A DNA stretch of 64,000 nucleotides, taken from assembly GCA_021186555.1 (NCBI GenBank), contig JAJKFL010000014.1, positions 22,885,033-22,949,032 of the forward strand. Reading direction: 5' to 3'. The position numbers were made by a program, and so were the translations under genes. Shown here one piece after another: positions 1 through 9,960 of this stretch. Under the pieces are notes generated by a model, which did not search any database, was not told where the DNA came from, and saw nothing but the letters and a program-made list of their open reading frames with translations. Origin of the DNA: Reticulitermes speratus (Eukaryota > Arthropoda > Insecta > Blattodea > Rhinotermitidae). Each line of letters begins with the position of its first letter. The first letter of the stretch is position 1.

Positions 1-59
1 TCCAAGTTCAACACTTTCTCACTGTATATTTTTTAAGTTCTTTCACTATTGTCACCATT

Positions 60-240
60 TATTTTATAGTACTCGTCGAGCTCTGTTAAACGACACCTCA
101 CATAACGTCCTACGCATACGCGTTCCCGAGCTATACTAATTTTGCCGCGCTGCGAACCGGTAATTTTCCACTCCAACTTGGCGACCATCTTGTGGCGGCG
201 TGTGACGTCACGCGCTCAAGGTTAATGTCGCGTAACATTC
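60..240. promoter_or_regulatory. CpG-rich promoter-like stretch with a CRE site
   Basis: This 180-bp stretch is clearly richer in CG dinucleotides than the AT-rich DNA around it. It contains a perfect cAMP-response element, TGACGTCA, at 203-210, and just upstream GCGACCATCTTG, whose reverse complement resembles a YY1-type site (AAGATGG). The two sites lie about 20 bp apart, as in some TATA-less promoters. No downstream exon can be recognised, so a transcription start is only a possibility. It could equally be the GC-rich part of an unrecognised repeat. Confidence 0.22.
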
Positions 241-416
241 TTTCATCCTTGCTCTTTTAAACCGTGTATTGATTATTTGGATATGCGTTATAGTTTTAAA
301 GTTATTAAGATTTGTGTGGTATACACAAAATCGTAACATCGACTTTCGCATAGTTTCCCCCCCTACCGGACCCGCGGTATAAGACGTTTTCCGTCAAAAG
401 AAAAAAATTGTGAATA

Positions 417-681
417 GTAGCCAATGCCTGTGGCCGCGCGGTCTAAGGCGTGGGTCTACGGCCGCTCGCTTACAGGGATTGTGGGTTCGAATCCCGCCGG
501 GGTTATGGATATCTATCTCTTGTGAGTGTTGTGTGTTGTCAGGTAGAGGTCTCTGCGACGGGCTGGTCCCTCGTCCAGAGGAGTCCTACCGAGTGTGGTG
601 TGTCTAAAAGTGTGATTGTGAAGCCTCGAAAATTGAGGCGGCCTAGGCCCCCAAGGGGCTATCGAGCCATTGAAAAAAAAC
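417..681 (+). repeat. SINE A copy 1 (tRNA-derived, full length)
   Basis: The 5' part is tRNA-like. An A-box-like segment lies in GCGGTCTAAGGCGTGGG, and a strong B box GGTTCGAATCCC lies about 60 bp into the copy. A non-tRNA body follows (CAGAGGAGTCCTACCGAGTG), then a 3' end with two small hairpins ending in GCCATTG plus a short A-run. The 11-bp target duplication AATTGTGAATA is exact at 406-416 and 682-692, which fixes the borders and shows retroposition. ORFs read through it (for example 450-689) are conceptual translations of the SINE, not genes. Confidence 0.93.
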
Positions 682-1418
682 AATTGTGAATACTTGATCA
701 AATCAGAACCAGACACTGTAATGTCCGTCAGACTTTTAAATTAATACAGCTATCATAAAGTAGTGAATCATGTAGTGCCATATCAGAGGGAAATATGAAT
801 GATAAATGTAAAAGAATTTGTAAGGTGACGTTTGTGACCTGTTTGAAGGTATCGTCGTGGTGTTTTTCTGAAAAACTGAGGAGTACGACGAAGTAAATTG
901 GATCGTTTCCTCCCGAATACAAAGCTATAAAAAGGAGCTCGGGCTTCCTTTGTGAAAATCAACAACTTTATTTCCTTATATGTTAGTTCAAAATACACTA
1001 ATATCCTCGCTTATATTTGAACGTTTGAAGGAAACTGGAATATGTAGTCATTCTATCATAAACTTGTGTTTCGTCATTGTAAATGTTATTCGACTTTGTT
1101 ACAACTCGAGGTTTTCGCTCGCTTGATCTTTTTACAGCCTGCGGAATACATTTGTTTATAAAACGCATCAAAATTACTTCTAACAGCCAGCGATAATCAC
1201 TTCAAATTATCCAGTACTCCAAGTACCAGAACTGTAAGAAAATCTAAGGTAAGCCTGTCTTTGCAATTTCAAGGCCTATAGACAGCGGTTCTCCACGACG
1301 CATTCTGTCCTGATAACTTAGTAGCTGCAAACGCCCCTTCAAAACTCAATGGACTTCTTTATCACATCCCCTCCTTGAGCCTCCTTCCCCCCTTACTTTC
1401 TTGTATTCTAGACTTGAG

Positions 1419-1572
1419 CTTAGTTACCAGTCTGTCCCCGCGGGGTCCCAGGTTAGATCCCGGTCCAGTCCGTGATTTATTTGCGGTAGACAAAGTGTCA
1501 ATGTGACTATTCCTTTTTCAGGTGCTTCGGTTTCCCTTGTCATTCTAATTCTACCAGTACTCCATTGGCGTA
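1419..1572 (+). repeat. SINE C fragment (tRNA-derived)
   Basis: The sequence aligns by eye with the better copy at 61640-61931. It has a tRNA-like B-box region (GGTTAGATCCCGG, against GGTTCGATACCGG), then CAGTCC, then a body with GATTTATTTGCGGTAGACA (against GGATTTGTGGTGGACA), and it ends in the CAGTACTCCATT block (against CGGTGCTCCATT). The 5' A-box end and the 3' part beyond CTCCATT are missing or decayed. No target duplication is evident. Confidence 0.68.
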
Positions 1573-2148
1573 CTTCATCAATTACCGACGCTACATTATC
1601 TTAGCAGTTTACAGCATCGTTAAACAAAGCACTTCCTTCCTCTCTTTCTGTCTGTCTTCTCTGAGAGTATGAGTGTGTATGTTAAAACCGCTTGGCGATT
1701 AACGTTGTCAGTAGCTACGCCCTCGGTTACTGCAGAATATTCACACATAGTAACTCTAACATATATCATCTCTGTTACATGCCCATACACACAGTGTCAC
1801 AGAACATGCTGTTAGTGAAGCGGATGAAACTAGCAGCATACATTTTTTAAATCGATTTCCGCTCATTGCAAGAGAGATGTTATTAGTCAAGGCAACAATT
1901 AATATTTTACACTGACTGCTGGTAGAATCGCAGTTACTGCTATTGACTATTGATAACGACAAACCCATGTCAGAAATTAGGCCTACCAAGTTCGTTCATT
2001 TCATTATAACGTTTGGTTAAAACCCTTAACTTAGTGCAAGAGTAAATTAGTTTCTCATTTTTTATATTAATTTCACCGTGCATTTTTACAATTAAAAAAT
2101 TATGCACCAACGAAATGCACTGTTTTCACTTTATATTCTTTATTCTTC

Positions 2149-2196
2149 AACCCCTACACATTTTTCGGCCTTTACAAGGCCATTATCAGGGGGCTC
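2149..2196 (-). ncRNA. Hammerhead-ribozyme-like motif, core G8 changed to A
   Basis: Read on the minus strand: helix I 5' strand CCCC (2193-2190), core CUGAUAA (2189-2183), helix II GGCCUU with loop GUA and AAGGCC (2181-2167), GAAA (2166-2163), a short loop, then GUA (2157-2155) as the expected cleavage triplet, and helix I 3' strand GGGG (2154-2151). Helix I extends by a G-U and an A-U pair. This is the order of a type I hammerhead with a minimal helix III, as known from Penelope-like elements. The catalytic G8 is A here, so this copy should be inactive. The helices are far better than chance would give. Confidence 0.5.
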
Positions 2197-2503
2197 GTAA
2201 ACTACATTCACTTCATATCCAATGTTTTTGCCTGCTATCACATTTAGTCCAATTTGTGGGTAGTTGCTAAATATTGGTAAGCGGTTTTGAATTAAGCGTG
2301 ACTCATTGAAATCTTCCTGTATTGTACTAATGTGTTAACTTTCTTTCCTTGTTTAAGCCAAAGATATGTAATGTATTTATATTCACAGAAGTATCAGATT
2401 GTGTTCGTCTCTCGTAATATAAGCTTACGTTTTCTAGGCACGAGGAAAATCACAAGTTGCTCTTTATTTTTTTAATATTAGACATCCCCGTTGGTATGTA
2501 CAT

Positions 2504-2883
2504 GCAAAAGTATATTTTTTACTATTTTCAGTAGTACAGCCAAAACCAACACACACTTGCGACCCGTGATCAGGCTACGGTTTCAGCTCAAAGAGCCATC
2601 ATTAGACCTATGACAGAAAACCATGAAAATCAAACTCCGTGCGTTTTTGTAAGAAGAAAAACTCCCCCTTTTTTACAACTACATATATAAAACGTATATT
2701 TTATGTATATGTACATTTTATGTATGTAATCCTCTTATCAAAATGTACGGAATTTGATTTTCATGGTTTTCTGTCATAGGCCTGATGGCTCGTTAGGCTG
2801 AAACCGTAGCCTGAACATGTGTCGTAAGTGTATGTGTTGGTTTTGACTGTACCACTGAAAAGAGTAAAAAACAAACTTTTGCA
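2504..2883. mobile_element. Inverted-repeat (fold-back) element with hammerhead-core-like signature in each arm
   Basis: The left arm (about 2504-2642) and right arm (about 2742-2883) are near reverse complements. Left CTATTTTCAGTAGTACAGCC pairs with right GACTGTACCACTGAAAAGAG, and the block CATGGTTTTCTGTCATAG occurs in the right arm and inverted in the left. The spacer is about 100 bp of AT-rich DNA. Each arm holds a CUGAUGA-like word, a GGCUC...GAGCU helix and GAAACC: CUAAUGA in the left arm on the minus strand, and a CUGAUGGCUC version with a small deletion in the right arm on the plus strand. A matching helix I is not visible. No coding capacity. Confidence 0.72.
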
Positions 2884-4246
2884 GTTTATTGGTAATCGGC
2901 CAGTACATTAGATTCATTTGCCGCTTGCGTAACCTATCCATTTTCTTATACTTAATTACACTTAATTGCTTCTACACGAAGGAGAGAAATTGTGTGTGAT
3001 GACTCTGGATATTAAAGCGAAACATCTTACTTGTAACGTAGGGCTTTTTATACTTAACATGGAATTACGACTGGGTAACGCTTTATTACAACAAGTCTCC
3101 CGTAAGAGAACCCGGTAGCTAACACTCGCACCAAAACCTACTATTCCATACATCTCCCAAATAATTACCCATTTTAATATTATCCCCTGTCCCTCCAAGT
3201 TACCGCTTTCCAACAGCTGTCCCCACCCATATTCTCCATGCATTTAATGCTTTCCCTTCCTGATTTACTAATGCAGGCTACGAAATTATCCTTGGCGTCA
3301 CTGAGTTTTTAGTATTGTTAATGAGTTGTCCAAATCGCGAACCTTCTCATAAAGTAACAGTTTTAGTTCTACATTCCCGTCTTCTTTCCTTCTACGTATT
3401 TTTTTTAAATTTGAAACATTTGAAATTTTTCATAAAAGATATTTTCATATCACATGGACATCGAGCCCGGTTGCAGAAAATTCTCAACCCACGAGCGAAA
3501 TGTACAACAGTGGATGGAATGATGTTTTATTTGCGATTGTGCTGATTGTTCAAATGCACTTATTTCTGTTTAAACAGTAAATCAGCGCATCGGAGCTCCT
3601 GTGCTGTCAGTGTTCATTAGTTACCTGATAGTCCATACACGTTTAAACCCCCTGGTATTCCGTGAAACTCCAATAATATAAGCTAAAAGCTCTGAGTTTC
3701 CAACACGATAATTTAACCTAGAAGCTAAGTGGAAGATAATTAAAAATCGAGTGCAACGTGCTATAGCGGACTGAACCAACTTCTGGTTGAACTTACTTAT
3801 TTGCGGAATGGACACACCGTCCTGATGAAGTTACGGTAGCGTCTCATTTGCAATGGACAGAAATTGGCAAGTTAAATGAACGGTGGGAAAGGGGCGGCGA
3901 GGACAGAAAGCATTGCGGGGTTATTGGTTCAAATTATGGAAGCTTGAATAAGAGAAAGTAATATTATTCCCCTTTTTATCACAGTAAACTAAATGTTAAT
4001 AGGGTTAAGTACAAACAAGCAATAAAATTTGTGTTAGTGGTGTCAGATGGTCTTTAAACAAGACAAGAAATCCCGCAGTGTGTATTTAGAAGACGGCACT
4101 GTAACTGGAAGCATAGCGAATAACAATAAATCTTGACGCTTTTTATTAACCTTGACTGCCAAGAACTCACTGATTTCTCCCTGCACTTCACGGGAAAGAG
4201 ATGTACCAACTTTCCTCTTAAAATTATGGAGGTATATGTATTATAT

Positions 4247-4508
4247 GCCGATTCCCAATGGTCGCGCGGTCTAGGTCGTGAGTCTGCGGCCGCTCGCTTG
4301 CTGGGATTGTGGGTTCGAATCCCGCCGGGGCATGGATATCTGTCTCTTGTTAGTGTTGTCTGTTCTTAGGTGCAGGCTTCTGCTTCGGGCTGATCACTCG
4401 TCCAGAGGAGTCCTACCGAGTGTGGTGTGTCTAATTGAGTGTGATTGTGAAGCCAGGATAATGAGGAGGTCCTAGCCCACTAGGGGCTGTTGTGCCATTG
4501 TAAAACAA
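4247..4508 (+). repeat. SINE A copy 2 (full length)
   Basis: This copy matches copy 1 throughout: GGTCGCGCGGTCTAGGTCG (A-box region), GGTTCGAATCCC (B box), GAGGAGTCCTACCGAGTG, and a 3' end with CCTAGCCCACTAGGGG ending GCCATTG. The flanks TATATGTATTATAT (left) and ATATGTATATATTATAT (right) look like a target duplication blurred by AT slippage. Confidence 0.9.
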
Positions 4509-4837
4509 AATATGTATATATTATATATATAGTGGTCTCGACAGCCCTGGCTGCTATTTTTCTGGCTATTTTCTTTTACTGATAAACATATAAATAAAAT
4601 TAACCCTTCTGAACCCTAAATTGTTTTGAATTACTTATACATGCTTATATAAAACAATTCTGTTTCTGCCTCACAGAAGAACAATTTGGTCCCCATTTTA
4701 AAAACTAATCAGTTTATTCTGGTTAGGAGGACTGTCGCTATTTGCGTTTCTCCCAGCGATGTTACTGAAGATTCATTTCTCCTGGAATATCACACCATGT
4801 CGATTGACATATAGTAAAGGATCCTACGAAACGTCGG

Positions 4838-4922
4838 TATTTGTCTGCTCTTAGAATCATACGAAACACATAAATCTGTGAGCAGAATTCGGAGTTTATA
4901 AACGTTACAGTATTTGGCACGT
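4838..4922. repeat. Dispersed repeat, second copy at 47805-47880
   Basis: The segment with TAGAATCATACGAAACACA and GGAGTTTATAAACG recurs in the same order and orientation near 47805-47880 as TAGAATCATATGAAACACA and GGAGTTTTTAATGG. The similarity runs over roughly 75 bp with small gaps. It shows an interspersed family that I cannot name. No coding role can be assigned. Confidence 0.5.
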
Positions 4923-5398
4923 GTAATTAGCACTACACTGCAAACGACAGTTTCTTCTTCCAAAAAAAAATTCCTTCTTACTGTTCTTATTTGACAATAT
5001 CCATAAATTATCTCCAGTTGGTACATAACATTACACATATGTATATATGCAAGTATATATACATCCTACGCACAGACACGTACATACATGAAGGTGTACA
5101 TGCAAATCTTTACATTCTTACATTCCTTCACACAAATGCATATACACCTTACTCTCGTAAACATGCTTAACTCCTTACACAGTTGGCAGATAAATGAGAC
5201 CGTCATGTATACTTCAGCTAATGGTGTGAGATTGTTTCTTGTACCGGTAGATGTCAGGGATGTCAGTTATCTCAACATAGAACGTCGTAGAAATCGGACA
5301 GCTGCTTCAAATTATTGTAACTGTTTTTTGTTTTCACCGAGTCTTTGTATTAATTAATGCGTTTGTTTTTAAATTGAAAGCACACAAATTACTTTAAT

Positions 5399-5562
5399 AA
5401 TGAGATCTTCGCTCTTCTGGAATATTACACGGCGTCGTGTGGTAATTGTTTACCGTCGGACTCTTGACCCGTGAAGTTGGGACCGATACGTTTTCCCGAA
5501 GCTTCGGTAAACAATTACCACACGACGCAGCTTAATATGCCAGAAGAGCGCAGATCTCATTA
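5399..5562. mobile_element. Small fold-back element (57-bp inverted arms), family F
   Basis: The left arm 5399-5455 (AATGAGATCTTCGCTCTTCTGG and on to GTAATTGTTTACCG) is almost exactly the reverse complement of the right arm 5505-5562. The 49-bp spacer contains ACCCGTGAAGTTGGGACCGATACG and CCCGAAGCTTCGG. A relative lies at 9771-9960 and a partial one at 35382-35475. After the right arm the shared word AAGCCTGAAATCA follows both here (5576-5588) and at the 9.9-kb copy, so the family extends about 30 bp past the inverted arm. No protein is encoded. Confidence 0.85.
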
Positions 5563-5588
5563 ACATCGCGGCGGAAGCCTGAAATCAA

Positions 5589-8500
5589 GGTTACTTTACT
5601 AATATTTTAATCATCTTTATAAATAAATTTATTAAAGTCAAATAATTTGGAAACTTTCAATGGAAAAACTGACCCAGTAATGGCATGTCGACTATTATCT
5701 TTTCTTGTACGTCAGAATTCACAAAAGAACGGGAATAAGATTAAGATTATGATTCCAAACTGTTTGAGGAACCACGCCGTGAATGTATACGCCCAATGAT
5801 GAATTAGTGTTAAGTCGAAATATGTCGGGTAATAATTAAGAACATTTTTATTAAAATAAAAAAAAAACATGGTTGCCTTCGATAGAGAAATCGACCCAGT
5901 AAATGTTACGAGCATTAATACTGGGGCAGACGAGTCTCAAAAACATAGCTAGAGAAATGCTTACAATAACAATCATAGAACGAAGCCTAGTAATGTCAGT
6001 TCACTAGACATGTACATGTTTCATGCACACCGACGTACCTTGAAACCCGTTACTCAATCGGGACCGGGAAGCTGAGGAAAGCTAGCTCGATTGATGCTTC
6101 TGCACTGAGGTAGTTAATTTTGTTTAAGCTTGTTCCATTGCATAGAAATTATATTTAAATAGTCATAGCAGTCACATAAATGTGTTAAGTAAAATCCCGC
6201 AGTACATTCTGCAGATGTAGGCGGAACTGTTCTTCCGCTGTTAAAACTTGTTCCTCTTTCCAAATCACATTCCTATTTATTCTGCTGGAAACAAATCGAA
6301 TTGTAAGGGCGAACAAACTGTGCAGGTACCATAATCCAGAACGCTTATCCCAAGATAAAACATGATGCTCCGTACCAACGTCTTGTCCTGCGTGCATTGT
6401 GTAGCTGCCTATTAAGCCTGCAATTGTTTGTGAAAAGAATCAATGGTTTTGCTTTAAAGAAGAAACGGTGTGTGTACCGCTGAGTCATAGACCAAGCTGT
6501 CTTCTGTCATTGCTATTATAATCATCACCACCACCACCACAACCACCATCATCTTCTTCTTCACTGTCATGTTACTGTAACTGTTTTCGTGCCCTTAAAT
6601 CTAGTGTTAACATTTCAAACTCTGTTTACACACAGTGTCTGCTTCTATCCCCTAACATCAACGCAATTTTTACACCACTCTTCGTTGTTCTTAACCTCCC
6701 GTACTTGTTCTCTTCTTCAGTAGGCATAAGCGATCGAATAAGTCTAGCTAACAAGAACACTAAAGTTATAGGTTCAGGAATAAAAAATTACACAAGCCAA
6801 GAAGGTATGAAAAGTAGTACTGTACTCTTGTTATGACGAAAAAATGTTTTTTTAAGGATAGTGAATTATTTGTTGGCGTCATGGCCATTGAACTAGTTGT
6901 CACAAAATTTCGGTCAAAATTGACATAATTTCAGTGATTTATATTTCGTTTTAGTTTCATATTGAGATGTGAAATATTTAACATAGCTTTCAAAAATATC
7001 AATAAGCCTGCGTGACTGTTCGTGTCAGACAGTTCTCTGGCTTTTTTTTTGTTCCTTTGTGAATTTGCGTGGAATTGTACATAACTAAATCATGCCCTAT
7101 GCTGAGTAAAACTACAGGTAGCCTTGTAATGAAAAACGCCATAGACCCGAACGCATAGATGGGGAAAGCGGCTATGGTGGAGGTGGAAATATTGACTGTA
7201 GATCTGTATAATTAAGTTTGGCAGAGGGCCCAGATTTAACGAAATCCCTGGCTCCCACTTCCCTTCTACCCGTTCCACTATTAAAAAAATAGTACCACGG
7301 GAGAGATTTCGAAACGTGAGAATAAAGTAGCAATTTACAACCCCCCCCCCCCCCCGGAGAGCTGAGTCAACACTGCATCTGGTTTGCTCTCATTTTTTGG
7401 AGCCTTGCTGTTAGGTGTGGAAGGGAATCCAAGAAGGAAAATTGATACCATTTGTCCTATACCTGTATTCAGCTAACCATGAATGAAATTAAATTAACTG
7501 AGATACAGATAATAATAATACCCTTAGGTCTTGTTTTAGACCAACGGACTGAAACTTTCGTGGAACATAAAAGAGTAATTAGTGATTATTTTAATTTCGT
7601 TATGATTTAAAAATGAGTTAACTCGAACGTTAAATTAATCAGTCACAATGATATTAATGCTTATTTTGCCCGAATAATTTGAACTTACGGTAAAAAGCAT
7701 GTATACATGAGTTTATGAAATGCGTATGTATTGCCGAAAATTTGTAAACGTATTATAATCTAAGCCCTTCAGTTCAGCATGGTGTAAAATTGGAAATGTT
7801 AACATTTGAAGTCATTCCTTTGAAATAGTGTAATGATGCCTTATGTTTTCTCAACAATCACTTTTATCACTGATGTATTACAGGTACTAACACAAACGAT
7901 TAACAGTATCTCGCCTTGCCACACACATATATGCCCCTTTTTCCAAATCCAAAGAAAAAGCTGTGACTTCTTCAGCTTGTATCCTTAATCCAACATTTTA
8001 TCTGTAACTTAGGCTTTCGAACGAGAATGTCTGGTACATCAACTGCAGTGTTTTGTTGTTGACAATTGAGTAGATTGAAACAAAATTGTGACGTTGCACC
8101 CGTAACAATAACGCTTTAAAGCCTAGCGGTAACTTTACATATCACCAAGTTTAACATTCACAAATTCTACATGGTGCTGACACTGCGTGTGTGTGTTTTG
8201 TACCTATCTCAGAACAAACAGCTACTTTTGGCTTGTACGTACAACATTAACAGATTGGTTTTTTTTTAACCTAGGCGGAGAGTTTACTGCGCGGTACGCA
8301 CTGGGTGCTTATATGAAACAGATGCATATTATCTTTGAAGGGATAATGATATGCTTCGTACACTGCGTCATGATACAGGACGTTTGTCAACTCCATGTAT
8401 CGCCAGATGATTCATATATTAGGACGCATAAAATTTCATATTATTTCTTAGCATTTTATTCTTCCTTTTTAATCCTATGGCTATAAAGTGTTTTACTGTG

Positions 8501-9770
8501 AACAAGTAGGCCATTTTGAGTGAATTGACTATGAGGAAGAGGCTTCTGCCACGTTAAGATACAGTGATCACCCATTTTTATGTCTTTGACGCGAGATCTA
8601 CTTTCAGTATCCTACATATATTCAAAACAATTAAGCCACGTTTTGATAAATACTTATTCGAAGTCGCTGGTTATGGCAACAACAAATTACATTGTGAGTC
8701 GTTGCCTATCACCAGTATATAGAGTCGTGGTGTTTTGTGTTTAATGCTAATTGTATAAAGAAGTTATTTAAGTATGTGAAATTCTTTCAGCATCTTGGCC
8801 AGTTGCTGTTTTGAATTGAATCTCTAATGGCCCATGCTGTGAACCTGGCGTAGTTAGGAGAACATATTGTTACTGCTTACTTGAAATTAATTCTAACTTG
8901 TCATTAGAGCGGCTTGCTTTCTTTTGAAGTGATGTTTAAAGTAAATTACATACACGTTTTTTCGAGTGATATAATCGTATAAATTCAGAACACTTCTTCT
9001 CTTGATGTGGTGTTCTCTTCATCAAAATTTTGTACAATTCTTGTGATTTGTTTCTACCGTGACTGCATTGCTGTTGTGGTTTGGTAGGCAGATATGTGCG
9101 CAGAAGAGGGTGGTCACCAGCGTTTCCTTATCAACAGAGGACGTCTAGAAGCTGGGAACCCAAAGGCATATTTTCTCTTCGGAGAATACTTCTACTAATT
9201 GTACCTGCTTGAGCACAATGCAGTTCAGTCCATCTGCATTACCTATGGACGGACATGCGACATGCTGATCATTACGTGAGGTCGGTGTAGCAAAGAGATC
9301 GCTGTCTGGAACTTCTCTGTTCATTTTCAGTGACTGCGAGTAAGGATGAAGGCTGTCATATGACGACTGTCACACAGCTGGTGGTTCTGTTTTACAGATA
9401 CTATAAGCCTTTTACTTGTCACAATGATAGATAATGCAGTGCACTGTGATTGGCGTAATACCAATAGTACCGTTTAGGGCATGCAAAGCCGTGGACAATT
9501 TCTCATTAGTGAAAGCAGAAAGAGGCGCTGTCACTGCCTGTGGCCAGTTTCACGTACAGTCTGACATAGGCTGCCCAGTCCTGATGTCATAGAAGCATGC
9601 TCGCTTCCATGGACCGCGATTTCGAGTGTTAACTTCGCAATTTCCTACGATTTACTTTTACATTAATTCTACAGTGAAGACTATAAAATAATAGTTATCT
9701 AAATGGAGATACTGATATTTAATATGCTGTTGAATATACGGTGTTATATTAAGGTGGATTACTAGGTATT
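5589..9770. other. 4.2 kb without a recognisable gene
   Basis: This is AT-rich DNA with short unsupported ORFs only. Low-complexity spots are an ATC/ACC/TTC trinucleotide patch at about 6520-6565 and a run of 15 C at 7341-7355. I see no SINE boxes, transposase motif or splice-like gene structure. Confidence 0.6.
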
Positions 9771-9960
9771 TGCTCTTCCGGGATATTACGCAGCGTTGAG
9801 TGGCAGTTAGTTACCGACGTCCAAGCATATGCTTGGACTGCCTGACCCTTGAAGATGGAACCGATAGACTCTCCCGAAACGTCGGTAACTACGAAGTAAC
9901 GCTATGTAACTTCCCAGAAGTTAGAATACTTCATTTACACCGTTGTGAAGCCTGAAATCA
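9771..9960. mobile_element. Fold-back element, family F, with a perfect 20-bp internal palindrome
   Basis: The left arm GCTCTTCCGGGATATTACGC...TTACCGACG and the right arm CGTCGGTAACTACG...ACTTCCCAGAAG are inverted relative to each other. At 9819-9838 the spacer has the perfect palindrome GTCCAAGCATATGCTTGGAC, which the 5.4-kb copy lacks. The spacer core GACCCTTGAAGATGGAACCG and CCCGAAACGTCGG matches the 5.4-kb copy. The trailing word AAGCCTGAAATCA is shared too. This copy is more diverged, with arms matching only in blocks. Confidence 0.75.

Noticed and set aside
417..500. A functional tRNA gene in the SINE A heads
   Set aside because: A and B boxes are present, but no cloverleaf with acceptor stem can be drawn, and the same head recurs in several retroposed copies with a common non-tRNA body.
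450..689. Short ORFs over SINE copies (also 4278-4475, 23643-23834, 45198-45428)
   Set aside because: They coincide with SINE bodies bounded by target duplications and are not host genes.
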